The notes beneath the pieces were generated by a model. That model did not search any database. It worked only from the letters and a program-made list of their open reading frames with translations, and was not told where the DNA came from. Below are positions 1 through 6,314 of a stretch of 6,820 bases of DNA, one piece after another. Made by a program: the position numbers and the translations under genes. The stretch spans positions 1 to 6,820 of the forward strand of contig CABUCT010000064.1 in the NCBI GenBank assembly GCA_902490145.1, written 5' to 3'. Positions within the stretch are counted from its first letter, which is position 1, and each line of letters opens with the position of its first letter. This DNA is from an uncultured Oscillospiraceae bacterium (GTDB lineage Bacteria > Bacillota > Clostridia > Oscillospirales > Acutalibacteraceae).

Positions 1-1
1 G

Positions 2-460
2 AATGATGATTTCCCCGATATCGAATTTGTCGAACTCAGTGCTTGTCCCGGAGGATGTGTTGGAGGCGTTATGGCTGTTGAAAACCCATACATAGCAAAA
101 GCACGGCTTCAAACTCTGAGAAGGTATATGCCTGTCTCTAAAAACTGGAATTTTACGGATGATAAAGACGACCATTCAAGTATACCTGACAATTATTTGA
201 CTCACAGCAATATTGAATACCGCCCTATAAATCAGCTGGATGATGATAGAGAAGTTTCAATACGCATGATGTCGGATATACAAAAGATATGTGATTCGCT
301 TCCTTGCATTGATTGTGGTTTTTGCGGTGCTCCTACCTGCCATGCCTTTGCCGAAGATATTGTTAAAGGCGAGGCAAAGGAAAGCGATTGTGTTGTGCGT
401 ATGCGTGAAATTCTTAGTCAGCTTAAATCCAATGACTCAAAAGAGGAGGGTGAAGCATGA
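2..460 (+). CDS. [FeFe]-hydrogenase-like protein, sensory (HydS-like) type, C-terminal part only
   Basis: Partial at the 5' end: the frame is open from position 2, giving 152 visible residues, and the true start lies outside the window. The visible N-terminus carries an H-cluster L3-type motif, SACPGGCVGG, with two cysteines in C-x3-C spacing (codons at 44 and 56). It is followed by AVENPYIAKAR, typical of hydrogenase large-subunit C-terminal domains. An acidic linker of about 60 residues then leads to a FeS domain (PF04060 type): C-x2-C-x4-C-x16-C with codons at 314, 323, 338 and 389, plus one extra Cys at 305. Proteins with an H-cluster domain and this FeS tail belong to the putative sensory group (HydS) rather than the main catalytic group. 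The gene ends in an ATGA overlap with the next, so the two are probably translationally coupled. A role in sensing H2 or redox state is inference. PAS or kinase domains, if any, would be upstream and unseen. Confidence 0.85.
   Translation, partial: NDDFPDIEFVELSACPGGCVGGVMAVENPYIAKARLQTLRRYMPVSKNWNFTDDKDDHSSIPDNYLTHSNIEYRPINQLDDDREVSIRMMSDIQKICDSLPCIDCGFCGAPTCHAFAEDIVKGEAKESDCVVRMREILSQLKSNDSKEEGEA
443..450 (+). promoter_or_regulatory. Strong Shine-Dalgarno for the DRTGG gene
   Basis: GAGGAGGG ends 6 bases before the ATG at 457. It lies inside the end of the preceding coding sequence and fixes the start of the 110-residue DRTGG protein, whose ATG overlaps the upstream TGA (ATGA). Confidence 0.8.
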
Positions 461-789
461 CCGTAAATCAGCTTTCGGAAGAACTCTCGCTTGAGATTCT
501 AAACGAGGGAGACCTTGATCGCGAGATACATGGCGGATATTGCGGAGATTTACTCAGTTGGGTAATGGGACGAGCTAAAAGCGGCAATGCATGGGTCACA
601 ATAATGACCAATGTAAATGTTGCGGCTGTTGCGGCACTTACCGATGTTGCCTGTGTAATATTTGCAGAGAATGTCGAAGTCAGTGAAGAAGTGCTCAAAA
701 AGGCCGATGCTCAGGATATAACTCTTTTGAGAAGTAATTTGCCTGAATTTGAAATATGCGGACGCATATCTGAACTGTTAAATGAATAA
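457..789 (+). CDS. DRTGG-domain protein of hydrogenase operons
   Basis: This is a complete protein of 110 residues. The whole chain resembles a single stand-alone DRTGG domain: an N-terminal segment predicted as helical, an EIHGGYCGDLLSWVM segment at about residues 23-37 matching the domain's GGY-x-x-D-L core, a hydrophobic stretch VNVAAVAALTDVACVIFA, and the closing LPEFEICGRISELL. DRTGG domains also occur between CBS pairs in regulatory pyrophosphatases and in long phosphotransacetylases, where they are regulatory rather than catalytic. No catalytic residues or transmembrane segments are visible. It overlaps the upstream gene by 4 bases and the downstream PHP gene by 8, so the three products are probably made in fixed proportion. 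In clostridial genomes this small protein recurs beside [FeFe]-hydrogenase genes (recalled, not searched here). Binding of a nucleotide or a partner protein is possible but unproven. Confidence 0.8.
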   Translation: MTVNQLSEELSLEILNEGDLDREIHGGYCGDLLSWVMGRAKSGNAWVTIMTNVNVAAVAALTDVACVIFAENVEVSEEVLKKADAQDITLLRSNLPEFEICGRISELLNE

Positions 790-1519
790 GTATTTTTACG
801 ATTTGCATATCCATTCCTGCCTTTCTCCTTGTGGAGATGATGATATGACTCCGAATAATATCGCAGGGATGGCTGTAATAAACGGTCTTAATGTGGTCGC
901 ACTGACCGACCATAACACAAGCAAAAATTGTCCTGCTTTTTTTAAGGCTTGTAAGAAAAGTGGAATCATTCCGATTGCCGGTATGGAGCTTACAACAAGC
1001 GAAGATATTCATATAGTGTGCTTGTTTGAGGAGCTTGAAGCGGCAATGGCATTTGACGAGCAAGTATCAAAAAGCCGCAATCTCATTGAAAATCGAACCG
1101 ACATTTTTGGTAATCAGCTTATTTTGGATGAAAATGACGAGATTGTTAAAACTGAAAAATATCTTTTGCCTAACGCGACCAATCTTTCACTGGAGGAGGG
1201 TGTAAGGCTTGCTCGGAAGTTCGGAGCAGTTTGCTATCCTGCTCATATTGACAGGGATGCAAACGGAATTGTAGCAACACTCGGTATTTTTCCTGAAACA
1301 CCTGATTTTTCGTGTGTTGAATATCGAAACTCAGAAAGTCGGAAAGATTATGAATCCCGTTTTCCCATACTTCGAGAAAAGTCTGTGGTTGTAAGCTCGG
1401 ATGCTCACTACCTTTGGGATATAAATGAAAATCAAAACTTTTTCGAGATTGATGACGAGCCATACAGCAGTTCACTTGTAAGACATAAGATATTTGAAAT
1501 TTTAAAAAATAAACACTAA
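782..1519 (+). CDS. PHP-domain metal-dependent phosphoesterase-like protein
   Basis: This 245-residue protein carries the PHP metal-binding motifs in order: DLHIHSCLSPC (His9, His11), ALTDHN (Asp43, His44), GMELTT (Glu69), DIHIVCLF (His77), YPAHIDR (His155) and SSDAHYLWD (Asp207, His209). The set looks complete, so an active di- or trinuclear metal site is plausible. PHP domains hydrolyse phosphoesters in histidinol-phosphate phosphatase, nucleoside 5',3'-bisphosphate phosphatases and the proofreading modules of DNA polymerases. The substrate here cannot be read from the sequence. It lacks the polymerase fusion and has an insert at about residues 95-135. The start at 782 overlaps the previous stop (ATGAATAA), and no Shine-Dalgarno is visible before it, so translation probably depends on coupling. 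Seven of its ten arginine codons are CGA, CGG or AGG, unlike hydA. A role acting on a phosphorylated partner of the nearby ATPase is speculation. Confidence 0.85.
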   Translation: MNKYFYDLHIHSCLSPCGDDDMTPNNIAGMAVINGLNVVALTDHNTSKNCPAFFKACKKSGIIPIAGMELTTSEDIHIVCLFEELEAAMAFDEQVSKSRNLIENRTDIFGNQLILDENDEIVKTEKYLLPNATNLSLEEGVRLARKFGAVCYPAHIDRDANGIVATLGIFPETPDFSCVEYRNSESRKDYESRFPILREKSVVVSSDAHYLWDINENQNFFEIDDEPYSSSLVRHKIFEILKNKH

Positions 1520-1540
1520 ACAATACGGAGGAAGACTTCG

Positions 1541-2092
1541 ATGAAAGAGCTGTCGCTTAATATTCTTGATATTGCCGAAAATTCGGTGAAAGCGGGAGCC
1601 AAAAATGTAAAAATCGAGCTTCATGAAACCGATGAAACCTTCGAGTTTTCTGTGACAGATGATGGGTGCGGAATGAAAGGTGAAATGCTTGAGCGGGTAA
1701 CCGACCCTTTCTGTACTTCACGGACCACCCGAAAAGTTGGAATGGGTATCCCGTTCTTAAAGCTTGCTGCCGAGCAAACCGGAGGACATATGAAAATAAC
1801 TTCACGATTTGCCGGCGAGTATCCCGAAAATCACGGAACGGTTACCTCGGCGTTGTTTTATAAAAATCATATTGATTTCACACCGCTTGGAGATGTTATT
1901 TCTTCAATTACAACACTTATACACGGAAGCCCCGATATAGATTTTTTGTTTACGCACGATTTGCCCGATGGCAGGCAGGTGCGGCTTGATACAAAGGAGC
2001 TTCGTGAGATACTTGGGGATGTATCCCTTTCAAATCCAGAGGTTATTATGTGGATAAAAGAATTTTTATCTGAACAATATTATAACGGTTGA
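1541..2092 (+). CDS. Small GHKL-type ATPase (histidine-kinase-like ATP-binding protein)
   Basis: This 183-residue protein has a HATPase_c fold in its first half. The N box is DIAENSVKAGA (Glu13, Asn14, the expected Mg-ATP residues), the G1 box is DDGCGM (residues 40-45), the F-box-like segment is DPFCTSR (55-61) and the G2 box is GMGIPFLK (67-74). The chain starts at the N box, so there is no room for a dimerisation/phosphoacceptor helix with its conserved His, and no sensor or membrane segment. It is therefore not a conventional histidine kinase; an anti-sigma-factor-like kinase or a plain nucleotide-dependent switch is more likely. About 85 C-terminal residues (100-183) match nothing I recognise. 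GGAGGA at 1527-1532 sits 8 bases before the ATG. The gap to the PHP gene is 21 bp and to the ferredoxin-like gene 33 bp. Such ATPases often sit next to the thioredoxin-fold ferredoxin and hydB genes in clostridial hydrogenase operons (recalled). Confidence 0.82.
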   Translation: MKELSLNILDIAENSVKAGAKNVKIELHETDETFEFSVTDDGCGMKGEMLERVTDPFCTSRTTRKVGMGIPFLKLAAEQTGGHMKITSRFAGEYPENHGTVTSALFYKNHIDFTPLGDVISSITTLIHGSPDIDFLFTHDLPDGRQVRLDTKELREILGDVSLSNPEVIMWIKEFLSEQYYNG

Positions 2093-2106
2093 TAATTATT
2101 AAACAT
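2081..2106 (+). promoter_or_regulatory. Weak Rex-like operator with a possible internal -10 element
   Basis: The 33-bp gap between the ATPase and ferredoxin-like genes is AT-rich. TATAAC at 2081-2086 matches five of six bases of a -10 box, but I see no good -35. The 18 bases at 2089-2106 (TTGATAATTATTAAACAT) match 11 of the 14 fixed bases of the clostridial Rex site TTGTTAA-N4-TTAACAA. The two half-sites are imperfect, and AT-rich DNA produces such matches by chance. Rex is an NADH/NAD+-sensing repressor that commonly controls fermentation and hydrogenase genes, so the position is sensible, but the call is tentative. Confidence 0.28.
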
Positions 2107-2125
2107 AAAGAAAGGATCTGTTATT

Positions 2126-2497
2126 ATGAAATCATTAGCAGAGCTTGCTGCAATCAGAGATAAGATGAAGGATAAGGTTGCAATCCGTGAGGGTCAAACC
2201 GGAACACGTATAGTGGTCGGTATGGCAACTTGCGGAATATCCGCAGGAGCAAGACCGGTTCTTAACACATTTGTTGAAGAAATTAACAATGCAGGTCTTG
2301 TTGAAAGCGTTATGGTCTCTCAAACCGGATGTATCGGTATTTGCCAGTATGAGCCGGTTGTAGAGGTATTCCAAGGCGATAAGGACAAGGTTACTTATGT
2401 TAAGATGACTCCCGAGAAGGCAAAACGCGTTGTTGAGGAGCATATAAAAGGCGGAAAAGTTGTTACCGAATACACTATCGGCAGCACAAAGGCATAA
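2126..2497 (+). CDS. Thioredoxin-fold [2Fe-2S] ferredoxin-like protein of the hydrogenase operon
   Basis: This 123-residue protein belongs to the thioredoxin-like [2Fe-2S] ferredoxin family, the fold also found in NuoE and at the N-terminus of HydB. After a basic, probably helical lead (about residues 1-28), the first cluster loop reads GMATCGISAGARPVL (Cys36) and the second reads QTGCIGICQYEP (Cys69, Cys73, C-x3-C). The first loop lacks the usual second cysteine: position 41 is Gly where C-x4-C would put it, so only three Cys ligands are present. I recall the same TCGIxAGAR loop in relatives from other hydrogenase operons, so this is probably a subfamily trait. AAAGGA at 2111-2116, 9 bases before the ATG, supports this start, and hydB follows after 16 bp. 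It probably carries electrons to or within the HydAB complex, or helps assemble it; which of these is not known from sequence. Confidence 0.82.
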   Translation: MKSLAELAAIRDKMKDKVAIREGQTGTRIVVGMATCGISAGARPVLNTFVEEINNAGLVESVMVSQTGCIGICQYEPVVEVFQGDKDKVTYVKMTPEKAKRVVEEHIKGGKVVTEYTIGSTKA

Positions 2498-2513
2498 ATT
2501 GGAGGGTTAAAGA

Positions 2514-4304
2514 ATGATACGATCACACGTATTAATTTGCGGAGGTACCGGATGTACTTCTTCGGGAAGCATGAAACTTGCCGATACACTCGAGAAGGAG
2601 CTTGCCGCAAAAGGACTTCAGGATGAAATAAAAATTGTAAAAACAGGTTGCTTCGGTCTTTGTGCACTCGGTCCTGTTATGATTGTTTATCCTGAAGGAA
2701 CATTTTATAGTAGGGTACAGGTTGAGGATATTCCAGAGATAGTTGAAGAACATCTTCTCAAAGGACGCATTGTTGACCGTTTGGTATATAATGAGTCTGC
2801 AAATGAAGAAGAGCATGCAACTTCTCTTAATGATACTCCATTCTATAAGAAACAGAAGCGAGTTGCACTGCGTAACTGCGGTGTTATAAATCCCGAAATT
2901 ATTGACGAGTATATAGCTGTTGACGGTTATCAGGCTCTCGGTAAAGTTTTGACCGAAATGAGCCGTGAGGATGTCATTCAAACTATTCTTGACAGTGGTC
3001 TTCGCGGACGCGGAGGCGGCGGATTCCCTACCGGACTTAAGTGGAAATTTGCTTATGCAAGCGAATCTGCACAAAAATATGTTGTATGTAATGCCGACGA
3101 AGGTGATCCCGGTGCTTTCATGGATCGTTCTGTTCTTGAAGGCGACCCGCATGCTGTCCTTGAAGCTATGGCTATTGCAGGATATGCTATTGGTGCAAAC
3201 CAGGGATACATATATGTTCGTGCCGAGTATCCAATCGCTGTAAAGAGGCTTCAGATTGCTATCGGACAGGCTCGTGAATACGGTTTGCTTGGAAAAGATA
3301 TTTTTGGCACAGGATTTGACTTTGATGTTGATATCCGTCTCGGTGCAGGTGCATTTGTTTGCGGTGAAGAAACTGCACTTCTGACCTCCATTGAAGGTCA
3401 TCGCGGTGAACCGCGTCCCCGTCCGCCTTTCCCGGCTGTTAAGGGACTCTTTAATGAGCCGACTATAATCAATAACGTTGAGACTTATGCAAATATTCCC
3501 CGTATAATTTTGAACGGACCCGAATGGTTTGCTTCCATGGGTACTGAAAAATCCAAGGGAACAAAAGTTTTCGCTCTCGGTGGAAAAATCACCAACACCG
3601 GACTTGTTGAGATCCCGATGGGAACAACTCTTCGTGAGATTGTTTATGAAATCGGTGGCGGTATTCCTAACGGCAAAAAATTCAAAGCAGCTCAGACCGG
3701 CGGTCCTTCCGGTGGATGTATTCCTGCATCTTTGATTGATACTCCGGTTGACTATGATTCGCTTATTTCTATCGGTTCAATGATGGGGTCAGGCGGACTT
3801 ATCGTTATGGACGAAGACAACTGCATGGTTGATATTGCAAAGTTCTTCCTTGAGTTTACTGTTGATGAGTCTTGCGGTAAATGTACTCCATGCCGTATCG
3901 GAACCAGAAGAATGCTTGAAATTCTTGAAAGAATTACCGACGGACGTGGTGAAGACGGCGATATTGAAAAGCTGGAAGAGCTTGCTAAGACTATTAAAGC
4001 TACTGCTCTTTGCGGACTTGGACAAACCGCTCCGAACCCTGTGCTTTCAACTCTTCGTTACTTCCGTGATGAGTATGAAGCACATATTTATGAAAAACGC
4101 TGTCCGGCCGGACACTGTAAGAAGCTTGCCCGTTATACTATTGATCCCGAAGCATGTAAGGGTTGCTCAGCTTGTGCAAGAAAGTGTCCTGTTGGAGCAA
4201 TTACCGGACAAATCAAGTCTCCGTATGAGATTGATCAGTCCAAATGTATTAAGTGCGGTGCTTGCATTGAAACATGTAAGTTTAACGCAATTTCAAAGAA
4301 GTAA
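2514..4304 (+). CDS. hydB: NAD(H)-linked [FeFe]-hydrogenase flavoprotein subunit HydB (NuoF-like)
   Basis: HydB links the hydrogenase to NAD(H) through FMN and Fe-S clusters in the soluble HydABC-type complex. The 596 residues hold: an N-terminal thioredoxin-fold [2Fe-2S] domain with ligands Cys9, Cys14, Cys46 and Cys50; the NuoF-type FMN/NADH domain with GRGGGGFPTGLKW (165-177), CNADEGDPGAFMDR (192-205) and NNVETYANI (from 320); an SLBB-like region at roughly 345-430; an NuoF N3-type [4Fe-4S] site, SCGKCTPC (Cys454, 457, 460) plus Cys500 in CGLGQ; and a C-terminal two-[4Fe-4S] ferredoxin domain (Cys548/551/554/558 and Cys578/581/584/588). The second C-terminal motif lacks the Pro after its fourth Cys. 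This order and length fit HydB of bifurcating hydrogenases; complex I NuoF lacks both terminal Fe-S domains. GGAGGG at 2501-2506 lies 7 bases before the ATG. It is co-transcribed with hydA, 17 bp downstream. Formate dehydrogenase flavin subunits are similar, but the adjacent hydA decides the assignment. Confidence 0.95.
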   Translation: MIRSHVLICGGTGCTSSGSMKLADTLEKELAAKGLQDEIKIVKTGCFGLCALGPVMIVYPEGTFYSRVQVEDIPEIVEEHLLKGRIVDRLVYNESANEEEHATSLNDTPFYKKQKRVALRNCGVINPEIIDEYIAVDGYQALGKVLTEMSREDVIQTILDSGLRGRGGGGFPTGLKWKFAYASESAQKYVVCNADEGDPGAFMDRSVLEGDPHAVLEAMAIAGYAIGANQGYIYVRAEYPIAVKRLQIAIGQAREYGLLGKDIFGTGFDFDVDIRLGAGAFVCGEETALLTSIEGHRGEPRPRPPFPAVKGLFNEPTIINNVETYANIPRIILNGPEWFASMGTEKSKGTKVFALGGKITNTGLVEIPMGTTLREIVYEIGGGIPNGKKFKAAQTGGPSGGCIPASLIDTPVDYDSLISIGSMMGSGGLIVMDEDNCMVDIAKFFLEFTVDESCGKCTPCRIGTRRMLEILERITDGRGEDGDIEKLEELAKTIKATALCGLGQTAPNPVLSTLRYFRDEYEAHIYEKRCPAGHCKKLARYTIDPEACKGCSACARKCPVGAITGQIKSPYEIDQSKCIKCGACIETCKFNAISKK

Positions 4305-4321
4305 TAAAGGAGGAATAGACG

Positions 4322-6067
4322 ATGAATATGATAAATCTTACAATAGACGGTATTCCGGTAAGTGTACCGGAGGGCTCTACTGTCCTTGAAGCAGCAAAGG
4401 CCGCGAACATCAATATTCCTACCCTTTGCTATCTTAAAGATGTTCAGCAGATCGGTGCTTGCCGTCTCTGTCTTGTCGAAATCAAGGGTGCAAGATCCCT
4501 TGCCGCTGCCTGTGTAATGCCGGTTGGGGAAGGTATGGAGGTAAAAACCAATACCCCCGAAATACGTAAAGGCAGAAAAATTAATCTTGAGCTTTTGCTC
4601 TCAAATCACAATCGTGAATGCACTTCATGTGTTCGTTCCGGCAACTGTGAGTTAAGTGCACTCTGCCGCGAATACAATGTTGATGAATATCCGTTTGACG
4701 GAGTGAAGAGCGAAACTACAATTGATGAAGTTTCACCTTCTATCGTTCGTGACAACTCAAAATGTATTCATTGCCGTCGCTGCGTTGCAACTTGTAACAA
4801 AATTCAGAAAGTCGGTGCAATCGGAACTGCAAACCGCGGTATTAAAACTTCTATTGGTTGTGCATTTGACAGAAGTCTTGCAGATTCTCCGTGCATAAAC
4901 TGCGGACAGTGCATTACTGCTTGTCCTGTCGGTGCTCTTCACGAGAAAGAGAATATAAGCGATGTTTGGGATGCTATTAATGATCCTGATAAACATGTAG
5001 TAGTACAGCCCGCACCTGCTGTTCGTGCATCTATTGGGGAAGAATTCGGAATGCCCATGGGTGTTGCAACTACCGGAAAGCTTGCTGCAGCACTTCGCCG
5101 TCTTGGCTTTGATAAGGTGTTTGATACCGACTTTGGTGCGGATCTTACAATTATGGAAGAGGGAACAGAGCTTATCAGTCGTCTTAACGACAAAGATGCT
5201 GCTCTTCCGATGATAACATCATGCTCACCCGGATGGATCAAATACTGTGAAACATTCTATCCTGAATTTATTCCTAATCTTTCAACCTGCAAATCCCCTC
5301 ATGAGATGCTTGGTGCAGTTATTAAGAGTTACTATGCAGAGAAAATGGGCATTGATCCGAAAACAATTTATGTCGTTTCAGTAATGCCGTGTACTGCAAA
5401 GAAATTCGAGGCACAACGTCCCGAGCTTTCTAATGACGGAATGCAGGATGTTGATGCAGTTATCACAGTTCGTGAGCTTGCAAGAATGATTAAACAAGCA
5501 GGTATTGACTACAAACGTCTGCCCGATGAAGATTTCGATTCATTGCTCGGTGAATCTACCGGTGCAGGAGTTATTTTCGGTGCAACCGGCGGTGTTATGG
5601 AAGCTGCTCTTCGTACTGTATATGAGGTTGTGACAGGAAAGACTCTCGAAAACGTTGAATTCCATGAGGTTCGCGGAATCGAAGGAGTTAAAGAAGCAGA
5701 AATTGATCTTGATGGAAAGAAAGTCCGCGTGGCTGTTGCTCACAGTACCGGAAATGCTAAAAAACTTCTCGATGCTGTTAAAAACGGAGAAAAAGAGTAT
5801 GAGTTCATCGAGGTCATGGGATGCCCCGGCGGTTGTGTAACCGGAGGTGGACAGCCGATAGTTTGTTCAACCGAACTTATGTATACAAATGTTAAGGAAC
5901 TTCGTGCAAAGGCTCTTTATGATGAGGACGCCGGTAAGGAAAAGCGTAAATCTCATGAAAATACTGAGCTTAAAAAGCTTTACGAGGAATATCTCGGCGA
6001 ACCCAATAGCCACAAGGCACATGAACTTCTTCATACCACTTATACCCCTCGTAAGAAATACGAATAA
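4322..6067 (+). CDS. hydA: [FeFe]-hydrogenase catalytic subunit HydA (NADH-linked, bifurcating type)
   Basis: This is the catalytic subunit that interconverts H2 with protons and electrons at the H-cluster. The 581 residues hold, in order: a plant-type [2Fe-2S] domain (Cys36, 47, 50, 64); a His-Cys3 [4Fe-4S] site (His96, Cys100, 103, 109); two [4Fe-4S] motifs (Cys148/151/154/158 and Cys191/194/197/201); and the H-cluster domain. L1 is TSCSPGW (299-305), L2 is MPCTAKKFE (355-363, Cys357) and L3 is EVMGCPGGCVTGGGQP (497-512, Cys501, Cys505). The C-terminus has the small-subunit-like HENTELKKLYEEYLG. This is the M3-like layout of CpI and HydA, without the extra C-terminal [2Fe-2S] domain of the longer Thermotoga enzyme. 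L1 has Ser where the classical TSCCPxW has a second Cys. AAAGGAGG at 4306-4313, 8 bases upstream, favours the first ATG over the one at 4328. All 26 Arg codons are CGT, CGC or AGA, a sign of high expression. Bifurcation (NADH plus reduced ferredoxin) is inferred from family and partner HydB. Confidence 0.96.
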   Translation: MNMINLTIDGIPVSVPEGSTVLEAAKAANINIPTLCYLKDVQQIGACRLCLVEIKGARSLAAACVMPVGEGMEVKTNTPEIRKGRKINLELLLSNHNRECTSCVRSGNCELSALCREYNVDEYPFDGVKSETTIDEVSPSIVRDNSKCIHCRRCVATCNKIQKVGAIGTANRGIKTSIGCAFDRSLADSPCINCGQCITACPVGALHEKENISDVWDAINDPDKHVVVQPAPAVRASIGEEFGMPMGVATTGKLAAALRRLGFDKVFDTDFGADLTIMEEGTELISRLNDKDAALPMITSCSPGWIKYCETFYPEFIPNLSTCKSPHEMLGAVIKSYYAEKMGIDPKTIYVVSVMPCTAKKFEAQRPELSNDGMQDVDAVITVRELARMIKQAGIDYKRLPDEDFDSLLGESTGAGVIFGATGGVMEAALRTVYEVVTGKTLENVEFHEVRGIEGVKEAEIDLDGKKVRVAVAHSTGNAKKLLDAVKNGEKEYEFIEVMGCPGGCVTGGGQPIVCSTELMYTNVKELRAKALYDEDAGKEKRKSHENTELKKLYEEYLGEPNSHKAHELLHTTYTPRKKYE

Positions 6068-6079
6068 AATTATTAATAA

Positions 6080-6117
6080 AACCCGAATGTGATTATACAC
6101 ATTCGGGTTCTATTTTT
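6080..6117 (+). terminator. Intrinsic terminator after hydA, possibly bidirectional
   Basis: A perfect 12-bp inverted repeat (AACCCGAATGTG at 6080-6091 and CACATTCGGGTT at 6098-6109) with a 6-base loop ATTATA is followed by CTATTTTTG. It starts 12 bases after the hydA stop and fits a rho-independent terminator of the hydrogenase operon. Read on the minus strand, the stem is followed by TTATTAATAATTTT, so it could also stop transcripts of the convergent thioredoxin-like gene, though that U-tract is weaker and the hairpin lies about 200 bases past that gene's stop. Confidence 0.9.
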
Positions 6118-6314
6118 GTCTTTAAAATAAAAATACGAGAGATTATCTGCCTGTGTAATTAAAGATAAATCCATAACAGTGAGCTAAACATTATCAAACC
6201 ACTGATCTGTTTATCATTAATCCACATGCGTAATAATCTTAAAAATATTATAGCAATGATCTTATTAATAACATTAATTTGCAGAAATAAAGTAATATAG
6301 TCTTTTGCCGGATA
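6118..6314. other. AT-rich convergent intergenic region, no gene seen
   Basis: These roughly 200 bases separate the hydA terminator from the 3' end of the minus-strand thioredoxin-like gene. Stops are frequent in all frames and I see no credible coding sequence or tRNA. The only structure is weak: CAGTG/CACTG (6177-6181 and 6200-6204) and TAAACA/TGTTTA (6185-6190 and 6208-6213) are short inverted pairs with long loops. No clear terminator with a U-tract lies directly after the minus-strand gene. Confidence 0.6.

Noticed and set aside
71..460. ATG at 71 as the start of a 129-residue Fe-S protein
   Set aside because: The frame is open back to position 2 and encodes an H-cluster L3-type motif directly before this Met, with no Shine-Dalgarno fitting the ATG. 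It is an internal Met of a longer protein.
2532..3401. Long minus-strand open frame (289 codons) opposite hydB
   Set aside because: It lies antisense to strongly conserved hydB sequence, its translation resembles nothing, and it has no supporting context. It is a by-product of the codon pattern of hydB.
6177..6213. Short inverted repeats CAGTG/CACTG and TAAACA/TGTTTA as a terminator or operator
   Set aside because: Stems of 5-6 bp with loops of about 17-18 bases and no adjoining T-run are expected by chance in AT-rich DNA.
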